Source: Streptomyces sp. NBC_00690
Lineage (GTDB): Bacteria > Actinomycetota > Actinomycetes > Streptomycetales > Streptomycetaceae
Assembly (NCBI RefSeq): GCF_036226685.1
Contig: NZ_CP109009.1
Location: forward strand, 7,157,501 to 7,221,500
Reading direction: 5' to 3'
DNA length: 64,000 nt
Within the stretch, counting starts at the first letter, position 1. The number at the start of each line of letters is the position of its first letter. The notes under the pieces are model-generated. The model was not told the origin of the DNA and did no database searches. It saw nothing but the letters and a program-made list of their open reading frames with translations. A program made the position numbers and the translations under genes. Shown here piece after piece: positions 52,820 through 61,592 of the stretch.

Positions 52820-52905
52820 GGTTCCCCGACTCGCCTTCCCGTACTGCCAGTGCCTGAGAGTGCATTGTGCCGGTCCGCCGGGACGGATGTCGCGCTGCCC
52901 GCCCC

Positions 52906-53040
52906 TCAGGCACGTCGCGTACGGCCGCCTCGGCCCGATGCTCCGCCGAAGAGACGGGCCAGAAGACGGAACGGCAGGGTGACGACGGTGGCGACGGCGG
53001 AGCCGAGGGTACGGAACACATCTGCGATGGCGCGGAACAT
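52906..53040 (-). CDS. 44-residue basic protein
   Basis: ATG 53040 has a perfect AGGAGG 5 bases upstream. The product MFRAIADVFRTLGSAVATVV, then TLPFRLLARLFGGASG with a basic end (GRGGRTRRA), is amphipathic with a short hydrophobic middle, which suggests a membrane-associated peptide. Its function is unknown. It lies alone between tex and the enoyl-CoA hydratase gene, all leftward. Confidence 0.75.
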   Translation of the reverse strand: MFRAIADVFRTLGSAVATVVTLPFRLLARLFGGASGRGGRTRRA

Positions 53041-53163
53041 GAAAACCTCCTGATGGCGTGGTGTGCGATCAGGGATCGGCTTGCCCCGGGCGGCGCGTCC
53101 AAACACGATCATGCGGGCCGGACCGGGGCGCTGTGTGAACCGGGCGCAGGAGGGCCACCCGAT

Positions 53164-53976
53164 TCAGCGGTGGCGCAGGTCCCCAGGGCGACGCTCGGGC
53201 GCCGGCTCCGGAACCGTCCAGGTGAACCGCGGTGCACGACGTTCCAGAAAGGCCGCGACGCCCTCCGTCGCCTCGTCGGCCGAGCGCGCCTGCTCCGCCC
53301 AGTAGGCATCCCGGTCCACCCGGCCTGCGGCGAACTCCTTGGCCGCGGCCTGGGTGAGTTGCGAGCGAGCGGCGAGGGTCCGGGTGAAGGCTGCGACGCG
53401 CTGGCCCAGCTGTCCCGTCGGCACGACCTCGTCCACCAAGCCGGTCCTGAGCGCCCGGTCCGTGTCGATCAGCTCGGCGGAGAACAGCAGGTACTTGGCC
53501 GCGGACGGGCCGATCAACGACACCAGCCGACGCGTCGAGGAGGACGGATAGACGATGCCCAGCCTGGCCGGCGTCACCCCGAACAGCGCACCCTCCTCGG
53601 CGAACCGCAGATCGCAGGCCGCCGCGAGCTGGCACCCGCCGCCCACGCAGTGGCCGCGCACGGCGGCCAGCGTCGGCTTGGGAAAGGCCGCCAGGGCTTC
53701 CTCCGCACGGGCCGCAAGAGACTGCGACGACTCCCCGGTCCCCCTCAGCGCGGCGATGTCGGCGCCGGCGCAGAACGTGCCACCCTCCCCGGTGAGCACC
53801 AGAGCCCGTACGTCTCGGTCGCCGGCCAGCGGTCCGAGCAGCTCCGCCAGCTCCCGCCACATCGATCCGGTCATGGCGTTGCGCTTGGCCGGGTTGCTGA
53901 TCACCACGGTGGCCACACCGTCGGTGACGCTGTGTGTCACCCGCGGTGGGGTGCTCGGCTGGGCTGGTGACTCCAT
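53164..53976 (-). CDS. enoyl-CoA hydratase/isomerase family protein
   Basis: Codes 270 residues. Crotonase motifs: NPAKRNAMTG, the oxyanion-hole segment TFCAGADIAAL, and GGGCQLAAACDLRFA. In the usual acid/base region GVTPARLGIVYP has no Glu where hydratases have PExxLG, so isomerase or hydrolase activity is possible. No ribosome site precedes ATG 53976. TAGCAT on the coding strand ends 7 bases before it, so the message may be leaderless. It is divergent from the HdeD-like gene. Confidence 0.88.
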   Translation of the reverse strand: MESPAQPSTPPRVTHSVTDGVATVVISNPAKRNAMTGSMWRELAELLGPLAGDRDVRALVLTGEGGTFCAGADIAALRGTGESSQSLAARAEEALAAFPKPTLAAVRGHCVGGGCQLAAACDLRFAEEGALFGVTPARLGIVYPSSSTRRLVSLIGPSAAKYLLFSAELIDTDRALRTGLVDEVVPTGQLGQRVAAFTRTLAARSQLTQAAAKEFAAGRVDRDAYWAEQARSADEATEGVAAFLERRAPRFTWTVPEPAPERRPGDLRHR

Positions 53977-54050
53977 GTGGCGGATGCTATCCGCCACCAG
54001 CGGACCTACGATCAAGGAGGGGCACAGGGGGGTTCGGCAAGGAGGCAGCG

Positions 54051-54728
54051 ATGGCCGGTACCGCTCAGGCGCCCAAGAAACTGAAGCGCAACTTCAGTCT
54101 GCTGGCCGCGCTCGGTGTGATCCTCGTGCTCGCCGGACTCGTCGGCCTGATCTACACCTGGGCCGCCACGCTCACCTCCATGCTGCTGTTCGGCTGGCTG
54201 CTGCTCATCGGCGGGGTGATCGGTCTGCTGCACGCCATCGAGTCCCGTGGCAGCGACTACTTCTGGCTGGCCGTGGTGGTCGCGGCACTGAACATCGCCG
54301 CGGGAGTCGTGGTGATCAGACACCCGGAGGGGTCGGCGGAGGCCCTGACGCTCTTCGCAGCGCTCCTGTTTCTCACCGGCGGGCTCTTTCGGCTGGTGGG
54401 TTCCCTGGTGGTGCGCGGTCCGCAGTTCGGCTGGACGCTGCTCCAGGGGGCTTTCGGGCTGCTGCTGGGCATTCTGGTCCTGGGTAACTGGCCGGAGAGC
54501 AGCCGGTACGTCCTGGGGCTGTTCTTCTCGCTGGCACTGCTCTTCGACGGTCTGGGACTGCTGGCGATCGGGGTCGGCGGCCGTCGGATCGTCCGTATGG
54601 TCGCCGAGCCTGCGGGTCCGGAGGGTAGGGGTGGGCGGACCACCGCCCCCGGTGCCACCGGCCCCTCGCCCGGGATCGGCGACGACGCACACCGGCCAGA
54701 AGGAGACCAGGACCAGTCGCGCGGTTGA
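54051..54728 (+). CDS. HdeD/DUF308-family membrane protein
   Basis: Codes 225 residues from ATG 54051, chosen for AAGGAGG 5 bases upstream. Six membrane spans in three pairs (about 18-190) are seen, with the DUF308 repeat feature GWLLLIGGVIGLLHAI and LLFLTGGLFRLVGSL. The C-terminal 35 residues are polar and disordered-looking. HdeD is linked to acid resistance in Escherichia coli; in Streptomyces the role is not known. Confidence 0.85.
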   Translation: MAGTAQAPKKLKRNFSLLAALGVILVLAGLVGLIYTWAATLTSMLLFGWLLLIGGVIGLLHAIESRGSDYFWLAVVVAALNIAAGVVVIRHPEGSAEALTLFAALLFLTGGLFRLVGSLVVRGPQFGWTLLQGAFGLLLGILVLGNWPESSRYVLGLFFSLALLFDGLGLLAIGVGGRRIVRMVAEPAGPEGRGGRTTAPGATGPSPGIGDDAHRPEGDQDQSRG

Positions 54729-54862
54729 CGCTGGCATACGCACGCGGTCAATACGGGTCAATTGGTGCTGACTTCTGTTCAGACCCACAGTCCGGCCCGG
54801 CTCGCTGCCAACACTGTTGACTCGATGGTCAGTAGCTGCCGAGCCAAGGGTGGTACCGCACG

Positions 54863-55315
54863 ATGGAGAGCCGCGGGAGCGTCCCTGCGCATCCACTGGC
54901 ATACGAGGGCGTCTGGCGGTTCACCGCCCCGACGGTCGAGGTGTCAGTGCCCCAGTCACGACAGGCGGTGCGCGACCTCCTGCGCCGCCAGTGCGTCCCG
55001 ATGGGGGACGACCTGCTCCAGGGGATCCTTCTGATCGTCTCGGAGCTCGTCACCAACGCGGTCAAGCACGCCGCAGTGCTCTCGCCCGAGGTGGTCGTGG
55101 AGGTCACCGTCGTCGCCCGAGGCGTCCGGGTCTGCGTCGAGGACGACCATCCGTACCGTCCTCAGGCGCTGGAGACGGACTGGCGGCAGACCGGGGGCCG
55201 CGGATTGCATCTGGTGCGGGAGATCACGCGCGAGGCGGGCGGCAGCTACGCCGTCGAACACACCGCGCGGGGTGGAAAGGTCGTATGGGTAGAGCTGCCG
55301 CTCACACGGTGCTGA
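54863..55315 (+). CDS. single-domain HATPase (anti-sigma-factor-like) protein
   Basis: Codes 150 residues. Motifs are the N box SELVTNAVKHA and the G box TGGRGLHLVREITREAGG of the RsbW type. No ribosome site is evident before ATG 54863. It lies alone between the HdeD-like gene and idi (convergent). It is the second such protein in the window, and its sigma or antagonist partner is not encoded here. Confidence 0.85.
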   Translation: MESRGSVPAHPLAYEGVWRFTAPTVEVSVPQSRQAVRDLLRRQCVPMGDDLLQGILLIVSELVTNAVKHAAVLSPEVVVEVTVVARGVRVCVEDDHPYRPQALETDWRQTGGRGLHLVREITREAGGSYAVEHTARGGKVVWVELPLTRC

Positions 55316-55350
55316 GGGACGCCCGGTGGGGCGCCCCTACCGCGCTGCCG

Positions 55351-55932
55351 CTACCAGCCGCAGGCGCGGCCCGTCATTTCCCTGACCGCGGGGCGCGCCG
55401 CGTCCAACACCGTCATGAACCAGGTCGAGAAGGTGTCCTTCTCGACCCGCTCGGCCAACTCGTCCGCCGTGACGTAGGCCGTTTCGCCGACCTCGTCGGG
55501 ATCGGGCAGTACCGGGGCCTGGACGAGACCCACGAAGAGGTGGTTGTACTCCTGCTCCACCAGGCCCGACGCCGGGTCCGGGTGGTTGTAGCGGACCGTG
55601 CCCGCTGCGGCGAGCAGCGAGGGCGAGAGGCCAAGCTCCTCGTGGGTGCGCCGGGCCGCGGCGGCGAACGGCGCCTCGCCCGGGTACGGGTGTCCGCAAC
55701 AGGTGTTCGACCAGACGCCGGGGGAGTGATACTTGCCGGCGGCGCGGCGCTGGATGAGCAGGCGGCCCTGCTCATCGAAGAGGAAGACGGAGAAGGCCCG
55801 ATGCAGTTGCCCGGGTGCCTGGTGGGCGGCGAGCTTCTCCGCGGTGCCGACAGTATTGCCCTGCTCGTCGACCAATTCGAGCAGAATCGTGGGGGGTGCA
55901 CTGTTCGTGGCGGTGGCTGGTGAGGTCGGCAT
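55351..55932 (-). CDS. idi: isopentenyl-diphosphate delta-isomerase, type I
   Basis: Codes 193 residues from ATG 55932, chosen for AAGGA 5 bases upstream. It is a Nudix-fold enzyme; HRAFSVFLFDEQGRLLIQRR and the catalytic cysteine in NTCCGHPYPGE, together with the glutamate in VEQEYNHLF, mark type I Idi. It balances IPP and DMAPP for isoprenoids (menaquinone, undecaprenyl carriers, terpenes). No other isoprenoid gene is in the window. Confidence 0.93.
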   Translation of the reverse strand: MPTSPATATNSAPPTILLELVDEQGNTVGTAEKLAAHQAPGQLHRAFSVFLFDEQGRLLIQRRAAGKYHSPGVWSNTCCGHPYPGEAPFAAAARRTHEELGLSPSLLAAAGTVRYNHPDPASGLVEQEYNHLFVGLVQAPVLPDPDEVGETAYVTADELAERVEKDTFSTWFMTVLDAARPAVREMTGRACGW

Positions 55933-56244
55933 AACCATCCTTCGCATGTGGTCCTCGCCCTGAGGGGCCTGCCTAGTCTGCCGTACAAAAGCGGCTTGTC
56001 CGCACCTCTGCTTGTCCGGGCATGTCCTTTAATGTCCATCTCGCTAGCCCGGGCCCCGGGGTCAACCTGGGCCAGGGGCGGCACTCCGCAGGTCGTGGAA
56101 TCGGGATCGTGCCCTGTGCCGTCCCGCGGCACATTCCAAGGTCAATCAAACACCAGTTGCGCCGGGGTCCTGACACCGGTATGCCGATCGACGGCGCCCG
56201 CCTCGTGTAGGGGGCTCGCACGGCTTGACAGTGCGCCCATGTGA
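55933..56244. other. intergenic region upstream of idi
   Basis: Holds the leftward idi leader and promoter. No gene or clear promoter boxes could be supported. The terminator of the next leftward gene bounds it at 56245. Confidence 0.4.
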
Positions 56245-56278
56245 GGGGCCGCCGAGTCAGATGTGACTCGGCGGCCCC
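56245..56278 (-). terminator. terminator after the CDF exporter gene
   Basis: Perfect 15-bp inverted repeat GGGGCCGCCGAGTCA (56245-56259) / TGACTCGGCGGCCCC (56264-56278) with loop GATG, about 37 bp past the exporter stop. Confidence 0.8.
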
Positions 56279-56314
56279 CTCATTTCCCCTCGCATCAGCG
56301 TCTGGGACGCCCTC

Positions 56315-57256
56315 TCAGTGGCACACCCTCGCCTCGTGCTCGGCATGGCCGACGGGCTCCAGTTGGAAGGTGCAGTGCTCCACATCGAAGTGGTCCCCCA
56401 GGCACTCCTGGAGGTCGTGCAGGATCTTCTCGTGGCCCTCCGCCTCCAGGGCGCTGGGGCTCACCACCACATGCGCCGAGAGGACCGGCATTCCGGAGGT
56501 GATGGTCCAGGCGTGTAGATCGTGGACGTCCTCCACGCCCGGCAGGGCAGTGATGTGGGCCCGCACATCGGCCATGTCGACGTCCTTGGGGGCGGACTCA
56601 AGGAGGACGTTCAGCGTCTCCCGGAGCAGCTTGAAGGTGCGTGGCACGATCATCAGGGCGATCACCAGCGAAGCGATCGGGTCGGCCGTCTGCCAGCCGG
56701 TCGTGATGATGATCGTGGCGGACACCAGGACGGCGAGGGACCCGAGGGTGTCCGCCAGCACCTCCAGATACGCCCCGCGCACATTGAGGCTCTCCTTCTG
56801 GCCGCGCACGAGCAGCGAGAGGGAGATGATGTTGGCAACCATGCCGACCAGGGCGAAGACGATGGTCAGGCCGCCTTGCGTCTCGGCCGGGGTGATGAAC
56901 CGCTCCACCGCCTCGAAGAGGACGAAACCGCCGACGCCGAGCAGCAGCAGACAGTTCGCGAGCGCCGCGAGTATCTCCGCCCGGGCGAGACCGAAGGTGC
57001 GGGTCTGGCTGGGGGGTCGATTGGCGAAGTGGATGGCCAGCAGTGCCATGGCGAGACCGACGCCGTCGGTCGCCATGTGGGCCGCATCGGCGACCAGGGC
57101 GAGGGAACCGGTGATCACACCGCCGATGATCTCCAGCACCATCACGCTGAGCGTGATCGTGAGTGCGATCCGCAACCGCCCCTTGTAGGCCGCGGCTGCG
57201 GTCCCCGTCGGCGGTGCGTGCGAGTGCGAGTGTCCGTGGTCGTGCCCAGCCCCCAT
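56315..57256 (-). CDS. cation diffusion facilitator (CzcD/ZitB-type metal exporter)
   Basis: Codes 313 residues from ATG 57256, chosen for GGAGG 8 bases upstream. The N-terminus is His-rich (GHDHGHSHSHAPP), six membrane spans follow, with the metal sites HMATDG (span 2) and LADTLGSLAV (span 5), and a cytoplasmic domain ends the protein (HDLHAWTITSG). It exports Zn(II) or similar ions against a proton gradient. The upstream DNA contains GGTAGGGGGTATA (57312-57324), which might be a metal-sensor site. Confidence 0.92.
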   Translation of the reverse strand: MGAGHDHGHSHSHAPPTGTAAAAYKGRLRIALTITLSVMVLEIIGGVITGSLALVADAAHMATDGVGLAMALLAIHFANRPPSQTRTFGLARAEILAALANCLLLLGVGGFVLFEAVERFITPAETQGGLTIVFALVGMVANIISLSLLVRGQKESLNVRGAYLEVLADTLGSLAVLVSATIIITTGWQTADPIASLVIALMIVPRTFKLLRETLNVLLESAPKDVDMADVRAHITALPGVEDVHDLHAWTITSGMPVLSAHVVVSPSALEAEGHEKILHDLQECLGDHFDVEHCTFQLEPVGHAEHEARVCH

Positions 57257-57356
57257 AGGAGACGCCTCCCGGTCATCGAACAATGATCTGTCGAATCCAC
57301 AGTGAACTACGGGTAGGGGGTATAGGCAACACGGCACTGAACACCGTTGTCATAAC

Positions 57357-57389
57357 CTCTGACCTGCGGAAATGTTCCGCAGGTCAGAG
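57357..57389. repeat. 15-bp perfect hairpin in the gap before the CDF gene
   Basis: CTCTGACCTGCGGAA (57357-57371) / TTCCGCAGGTCAGAG (57375-57389) with loop ATG. It is 100 bp upstream of the exporter start and about 290 bp past the galE stop. It could be a second terminator or a dyad operator. Confidence 0.6.
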
Positions 57390-57540
57390 ACGCGGGCGGA
57401 CATTTCAGCTCGTCCGAAGAGTGAGACGCAGGAGGGACGGCCGCCCCGGCGCAGGCGCCCCCGCGCATTCACCGGGGGGTCGCGGCCGTACACCGTCGAG
57501 CGCTGTTTGCACCCGCTATGCCTATCGGGGGCGGACGGAG

Positions 57541-57582
57541 AACGACCCGGGCACACCGTCCCTGCGGTGTGCCCGGGTCGTT
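57541..57582 (-). terminator. strong terminator after galE
   Basis: Perfect 18-bp inverted repeat AACGACCCGGGCACACCG (57541-57558) / CGGTGTGCCCGGGTCGTT (57565-57582) with a 6-base loop, 95 bp past the galE stop. Confidence 0.85.
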
Positions 57583-57595
57583 CGGACGAGTGGAA

Positions 57596-57627
57596 AAGCA
57601 GACAAGCAGACAAGCAGGCAAGCGGGC
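57596..57627. repeat. four 8-bp tandem repeats downstream of galE
   Basis: AAGCAGAC, AAGCAGAC, AAGCAGGC, AAGCGGGC run consecutively from 57596. Short and noncoding; a slippage-type repeat. Confidence 0.6.
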
Positions 57628-57676
57628 TACGGAAGGTGAAGCAAGAAGGGCGATGGACCCAGGAGCCGTATCCGGG

Positions 57677-58648
57677 CTACTCGGGGTGCCGCAGTCGCCA
57701 TCCGGCCCAGGCGGACTCGACCATCTCGCGCACCCCGTGCGATGCGGACCATCCCAGCTCGTCGCCGATCAGCCCGACCGACGCCACCGCCTTCGCCGCG
57801 TCACCGGGCCGCCGAGGCTCGACCACGGGCTCCGCGGTGTAGCCGGTCACCTCAGCCACCAGATCGGCGAGCTCCCGCACGGAGACGCCGACTCCCCGGC
57901 CGATGTTGACGGTGAGATCACCGCGCACATCCCCCTCGGTCAGTCGGCGCGCCACGGTGAGGTGGGCGTTCGCGAGATCGGCGACATGGATGTAGTCCCG
58001 GATGCAGGTGCCGTCCGGCGTCGGATAGTCAGCGCCGAAGATCCGGGGTGCCTCGCCGCGGGTGATGCGGTCGAAGAACATCGGGATGATGTTGAAGACC
58101 CCGGTATCGGCCAGCTCCGGTGTGGCCGTGCCCGCCACGTTGAAGTAGCGCAGACAGGCCGTCGACAGTCCATGCGCCTTGCCCGTGGCCCGCACCAGCC
58201 ATTCCCCGGCCAGTTTGGTCTCTCCGTAGGGGTTGATCGGCACGCAGGGTGCCGACTCCGGGATCAAGTCCAGCTCAGGGACCCCGTACACCGCTGCCGA
58301 AGAGGAGAAGAGGAACCTCTGAACACCCGCCTTGACGACAGCATCCAACAACACGGTCAGACCGTGAATGTTCTCCTGGTAGTAGTGGAGCGGCTGCTCG
58401 ACAGACTGCCCGACCTGCTTCTTCGCTGCTAGATGTACAACCCCCGTGACATCGTGAGTCGCGATGGTGTGATCCACCACTTTCCGGTCCAGTACTGAAC
58501 CGCGCACAAGCGGAACCTCTTGCGGGAGGCGTTCGACGATCCCCGACGACACATCGTCCAGGATTACGACCCGCTCGCCCGCCCCCAGCATCGCCCGCGC
58601 CACATGCGCGCCGATATACCCCGCTCCACCTGTAATCAGCCAACTCAT
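57677..58648 (-). CDS. galE: UDP-glucose 4-epimerase
   Basis: Codes 323 residues. SWLITGGAGYIGAHV binds NAD, SSSAAVYG and the YxxxK in NPYGETKLAGE give the catalytic Tyr and Lys, and LRYFNVAGT is the usual substrate loop. It interconverts UDP-glucose and UDP-galactose for cell-wall glycans. No ribosome site precedes ATG 58648 and a TAGGCT box ends 7 bases before it, so the message is probably leaderless. It is divergent from the CDP-alcohol operon and may supply its sugar donor (inference). Confidence 0.93.
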   Translation of the reverse strand: MSWLITGGAGYIGAHVARAMLGAGERVVILDDVSSGIVERLPQEVPLVRGSVLDRKVVDHTIATHDVTGVVHLAAKKQVGQSVEQPLHYYQENIHGLTVLLDAVVKAGVQRFLFSSSAAVYGVPELDLIPESAPCVPINPYGETKLAGEWLVRATGKAHGLSTACLRYFNVAGTATPELADTGVFNIIPMFFDRITRGEAPRIFGADYPTPDGTCIRDYIHVADLANAHLTVARRLTEGDVRGDLTVNIGRGVGVSVRELADLVAEVTGYTAEPVVEPRRPGDAAKAVASVGLIGDELGWSASHGVREMVESAWAGWRLRHPE

Positions 58649-58655
58649 GGCCGTC

Positions 58656-58682
58656 AGCCTAGGACGTGTCCGAGTAATCCAA
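58656..58682 (-). promoter_or_regulatory. probable galE promoter
   Basis: On the minus strand TTGGAT (58682-58677), a short 15-bp spacer and TAGGCT (58661-58656), 7 bases before the ATG. Confidence 0.45.
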
Positions 58683-59022
58683 GTAAACGGCGTCGTCCGC
58701 CCGAATGTTCTGGCGGGGATCGTTCGGAGGCGATCCAGGGCCTCTCCGCCGGGTCTTGCCAGGGTCTCGTGCCCTGACCCGTGGGAAAGGCCCCGGAGCC
58801 ATGAGGGGGCGGTTTGTGGCCCGAGGCACTGATCGATAATGATGATCTCCGTGCGGGCTCCCTCCACGGGTGCCCGCTATGCCGGTCGGAGGCCGACCGG
58901 GGCGCAAATGGCCAGTGAACTCCCGCCTGAGTGCATCCGATAGCCTCTGCCGCAGTCTCCGCCGACGTGCCGCCGTCCTTCAGTGCAGGGACGGGCCGCC
59001 GCGCGCCACCACCCTCGGTTCC
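58683..59022. other. divergent control region between galE and the CDP-alcohol operon
   Basis: No gene supported. For the rightward operon GATAAT at 58835-58840 is a possible -10 box without a convincing -35, which would give a leader of about 190 bases. Confidence 0.3.
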
Positions 59023-59037
59023 AAGGAGTGAGTTCGT

Positions 59038-60858
59038 CTGCCGACCGCCATCCTCACCGGTCCGCCCGTGCCCGGATCGTCCCTCGATGGCGATCTGCGG
59101 TCCCTGGGCTTCGACGTACGGGTCTCATCGGAGGCCGAGCGCACCGCCGAGATCCTGGCGGCGGTGCCCGCCGACGAGCGGGTCGCCCTCGTGGACGCTC
59201 GGTTCGTCGGCCATGTCCACTCCCTGCGCCTCGCCCTGACCGACCCCCGGTTCCCGGTGGCCGCCGTACCCGGTGCGCTCACCGCGCAGCCGGCCGCGCG
59301 CTCCGCCCTCAAGGGAGCGGTGACCGCCGTGGAGGCCCGGGGCGCCGAATACGCGGTACGGCTGGACCAGGCACTGCCCGACCTCCTCGCCGAAGATCTG
59401 ACCGCGGACGGCACGGCCGTCCACCGTCCGGAACTCGGCTCCCTCGTGGCGACCGTGCCCGACGACCCCCAGGCCCGCAACGAAGCACGCCAGGCCGTCG
59501 CCGCCGTGGACGAAGAGGCCGTACGCCTGCGTTCCGCGGTCAAGGCCCGGGACGGCTTCTTCACCACCTTCGCGATCAGCCCCTACTCGCGCTACCTCGC
59601 CCGCTGGTGTGCCCGACGGGGGTTCACCCCCAACCAGGTCACCACCGCGTCCCTGATCACCGCCCTGATCGCGGCGGGTGCCGCCGCCACCGGCACCCGG
59701 GCCGGCTATGTGGCCGCCGGAGTCCTGCTGCTGTTCTCCTTCGTCCTGGACTGCACCGACGGACAGCTCGCCCGCTACTCGCTCCAGTACTCGACGATGG
59801 GCGCCTGGCTCGACGCGACCTTCGACCGGGCCAAGGAGTACGCCTACTACGCGGGTCTGGCACTCGGTGCGGCCCGGGGCGGCGATGACGTGTGGGGGCT
59901 TGCGCTCGCCGCGATGGTCCTCCAGACCTGTCGTCACGTCGTGGACTTCTCCTTCAACGAGGCCAACCACGACGCCGTCTCCAACACCAGCCCCACCGCG
60001 GCGCTCTCCGACCGGCTGGACAGCGTGGGCTGGACGGTCTGGGTCCGACGGATGATCGTGCTCCCTATCGGCGAGCGCTGGGCCATGATCGCCGTCCTGA
60101 CGGCCGTCACCACCCCCCGGATCGTCTTCTACGCGCTGCTCATCGGGTGCTCCTTCGCCGCCTGCTACACGACCGCGGGCCGTCTGCTGCGCTCGTTGAC
60201 CCGCAAGGCGGAGCGGACCGACCGCGCCGCCGGCGCCCTTCATGACCTCGCCGACTGCGGCCCGCTGGCCGAAGCGGTCGCACGGGCCGCGCACGGTGTC
60301 GTCCGCGGGCTGCCCGCACTCGCCGCACCCGTGATCGCGTTCCTCGGAGCGGCCGGGCTCGTCACCACCGCCGCACTGAGCGACTACGGTTCCCCCTGGC
60401 CCCTGATCGCCGCCGTGCTGTACGCCGTCACCTCCGGCATCGCGGTCGCCCGCCCCCTCAAGGGAGCGCTCGACTGGCTGGTTCCCCCGATCTTCCGCGC
60501 CGCCGAGTACGGCACGCTGCTGGCACTGGCGGCCCGCGCCGAGGTCGAGGGCGCCACCGGGGCCCTGCCCGCGGCCTTCGGGCTGGTCGCGGCAGTCGCC
60601 TACCATCACTACGACACGGTGTATCGAATCCGGGGGGGCACTGGCGCGCCTCCGCACTGGCTGGTGCGGGCGATCGGCGGGCAAGAGGGCCGGATCGCGG
60701 CCGTCACGCTGCTGGCCGCCCTGGTCGGTGGCACCGGATTCACCATCGCGCTGACGACCCTCGCCGCGGTCATTGCCCTCGTGGTGCTGGTCGAGAGCAT
60801 CCGCTTCTGGGTGTCCTCCTCCGCACCCGCCGTACATGACGAAGGAGAAACCGCATGA
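59038..60858 (+). CDS. CDP-alcohol phosphatidyltransferase fusion protein (DUF5941 type)
   Basis: Codes 606 residues if it starts at CTG 59038. AAGGAG lies 9 bases before this CTG, an in-frame TGA lies just upstream at 59029, and GTG 59068 has no ribosome site. Residues 1-165 are a soluble domain I do not recognise. Residues about 180-400 carry the CDP-alcohol transferase motif with Asp238, Asp241, Asp259 and Asp263 (LDCTDGQLARYS, then GAWLDATFD), which is complete. More membrane spans fill the C-terminal third. It should transfer an alcohol-phosphate from a CDP-activated donor in the membrane. First gene of an overlapping operon. Confidence 0.8.
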   Translation: MPTAILTGPPVPGSSLDGDLRSLGFDVRVSSEAERTAEILAAVPADERVALVDARFVGHVHSLRLALTDPRFPVAAVPGALTAQPAARSALKGAVTAVEARGAEYAVRLDQALPDLLAEDLTADGTAVHRPELGSLVATVPDDPQARNEARQAVAAVDEEAVRLRSAVKARDGFFTTFAISPYSRYLARWCARRGFTPNQVTTASLITALIAAGAAATGTRAGYVAAGVLLLFSFVLDCTDGQLARYSLQYSTMGAWLDATFDRAKEYAYYAGLALGAARGGDDVWGLALAAMVLQTCRHVVDFSFNEANHDAVSNTSPTAALSDRLDSVGWTVWVRRMIVLPIGERWAMIAVLTAVTTPRIVFYALLIGCSFAACYTTAGRLLRSLTRKAERTDRAAGALHDLADCGPLAEAVARAAHGVVRGLPALAAPVIAFLGAAGLVTTAALSDYGSPWPLIAAVLYAVTSGIAVARPLKGALDWLVPPIFRAAEYGTLLALAARAEVEGATGALPAAFGLVAAVAYHHYDTVYRIRGGTGAPPHWLVRAIGGQEGRIAAVTLLAALVGGTGFTIALTTLAAVIALVVLVESIRFWVSSSAPAVHDEGETA

Positions 60859-61592
60859 TCGGCCTCGTACTGGCCGCCGGTGCCGGACGGCGACTGCGCC
60901 CCTACACCGACACGCTTCCGAAGGCCCTCGTGCCCGTGGCGGGTGAGAAGACCGTCCTCGACCTCACCCTGAGCAACTTCGCCGAGATCGGGCTCACCGA
61001 AGCGGCGATCGTCGTCGGTTACCGCAAGGAAGCTGTCTACGAGCGTCAGGCCGCCCTGGAAGCCGCCTACGGCCTCAAGCTCACCCTCGTCGAGAACGAC
61101 AAGGCCGAGGAGTGGAACAACGCCTACTCCCTGTGGTGTGCCCGGGAGGTCCTCAAGCGCGGAGTCATCCTCGCCAACGGGGACACCGTCCACCCGGTCT
61201 CCGTCGAGCGGACCCTGCTGGCAGCCCGGGGCGAGGGTCGAAAGATCATCCTCGCCCTGGACACGGTGAAGCAGCTCGCCGACGAGGAGATGAAGGTCAT
61301 CACGGACGACGCCGACCAGGTGCGGCGCATCACCAAGCTGATGGACCCCACGACCGCGACCGGCGAGTACATCGGCGTCACCCTGATCGAACCCGAGGCG
61401 GCCGTCGAGCTCGCGGACGCCCTCAAGGTCACCTTCGAGCGTGACCCCGACCTCTACTACGAGGACGGCTACCAGGAGCTCGCCGACCGCGGCTTCGGCG
61501 TGGACGTGGCCCCCATCGGCGACGTCAGCTGGGTGGAGATCGACAACCACGACGACCTCACGAAGGGCCGTGGGATCGCGTGCCAGTACTGA
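60855..61592 (+). CDS. NTP:sugar/polyol-phosphate nucleotidyltransferase
   Basis: Codes 245 residues; the ATG overlaps the upstream stop. LAAGAGRRLRPYTDTLPKAL is the nucleotide-binding loop, NDKAEEWNNAYSL and ILANGDTVHP follow, and the last strand has VDVAPIGDVSWVEIDN. It resembles inositol-1-phosphate and phosphocholine cytidylyltransferases. Beside two CDP-alcohol transferases and a glycerol-1-phosphate dehydrogenase, CTP use is the natural inference, giving a CDP-polyol. Confidence 0.88.
   Translation: MIGLVLAAGAGRRLRPYTDTLPKALVPVAGEKTVLDLTLSNFAEIGLTEAAIVVGYRKEAVYERQAALEAAYGLKLTLVENDKAEEWNNAYSLWCAREVLKRGVILANGDTVHPVSVERTLLAARGEGRKIILALDTVKQLADEEMKVITDDADQVRRITKLMDPTTATGEYIGVTLIEPEAAVELADALKVTFERDPDLYYEDGYQELADRGFGVDVAPIGDVSWVEIDNHDDLTKGRGIACQY

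Noticed and set aside
57283..57639. Possible genes between galE and the CDF exporter
   Set aside because: Frames on both strands cross perfect hairpins and a tandem repeat and have no motifs or ribosome sites.
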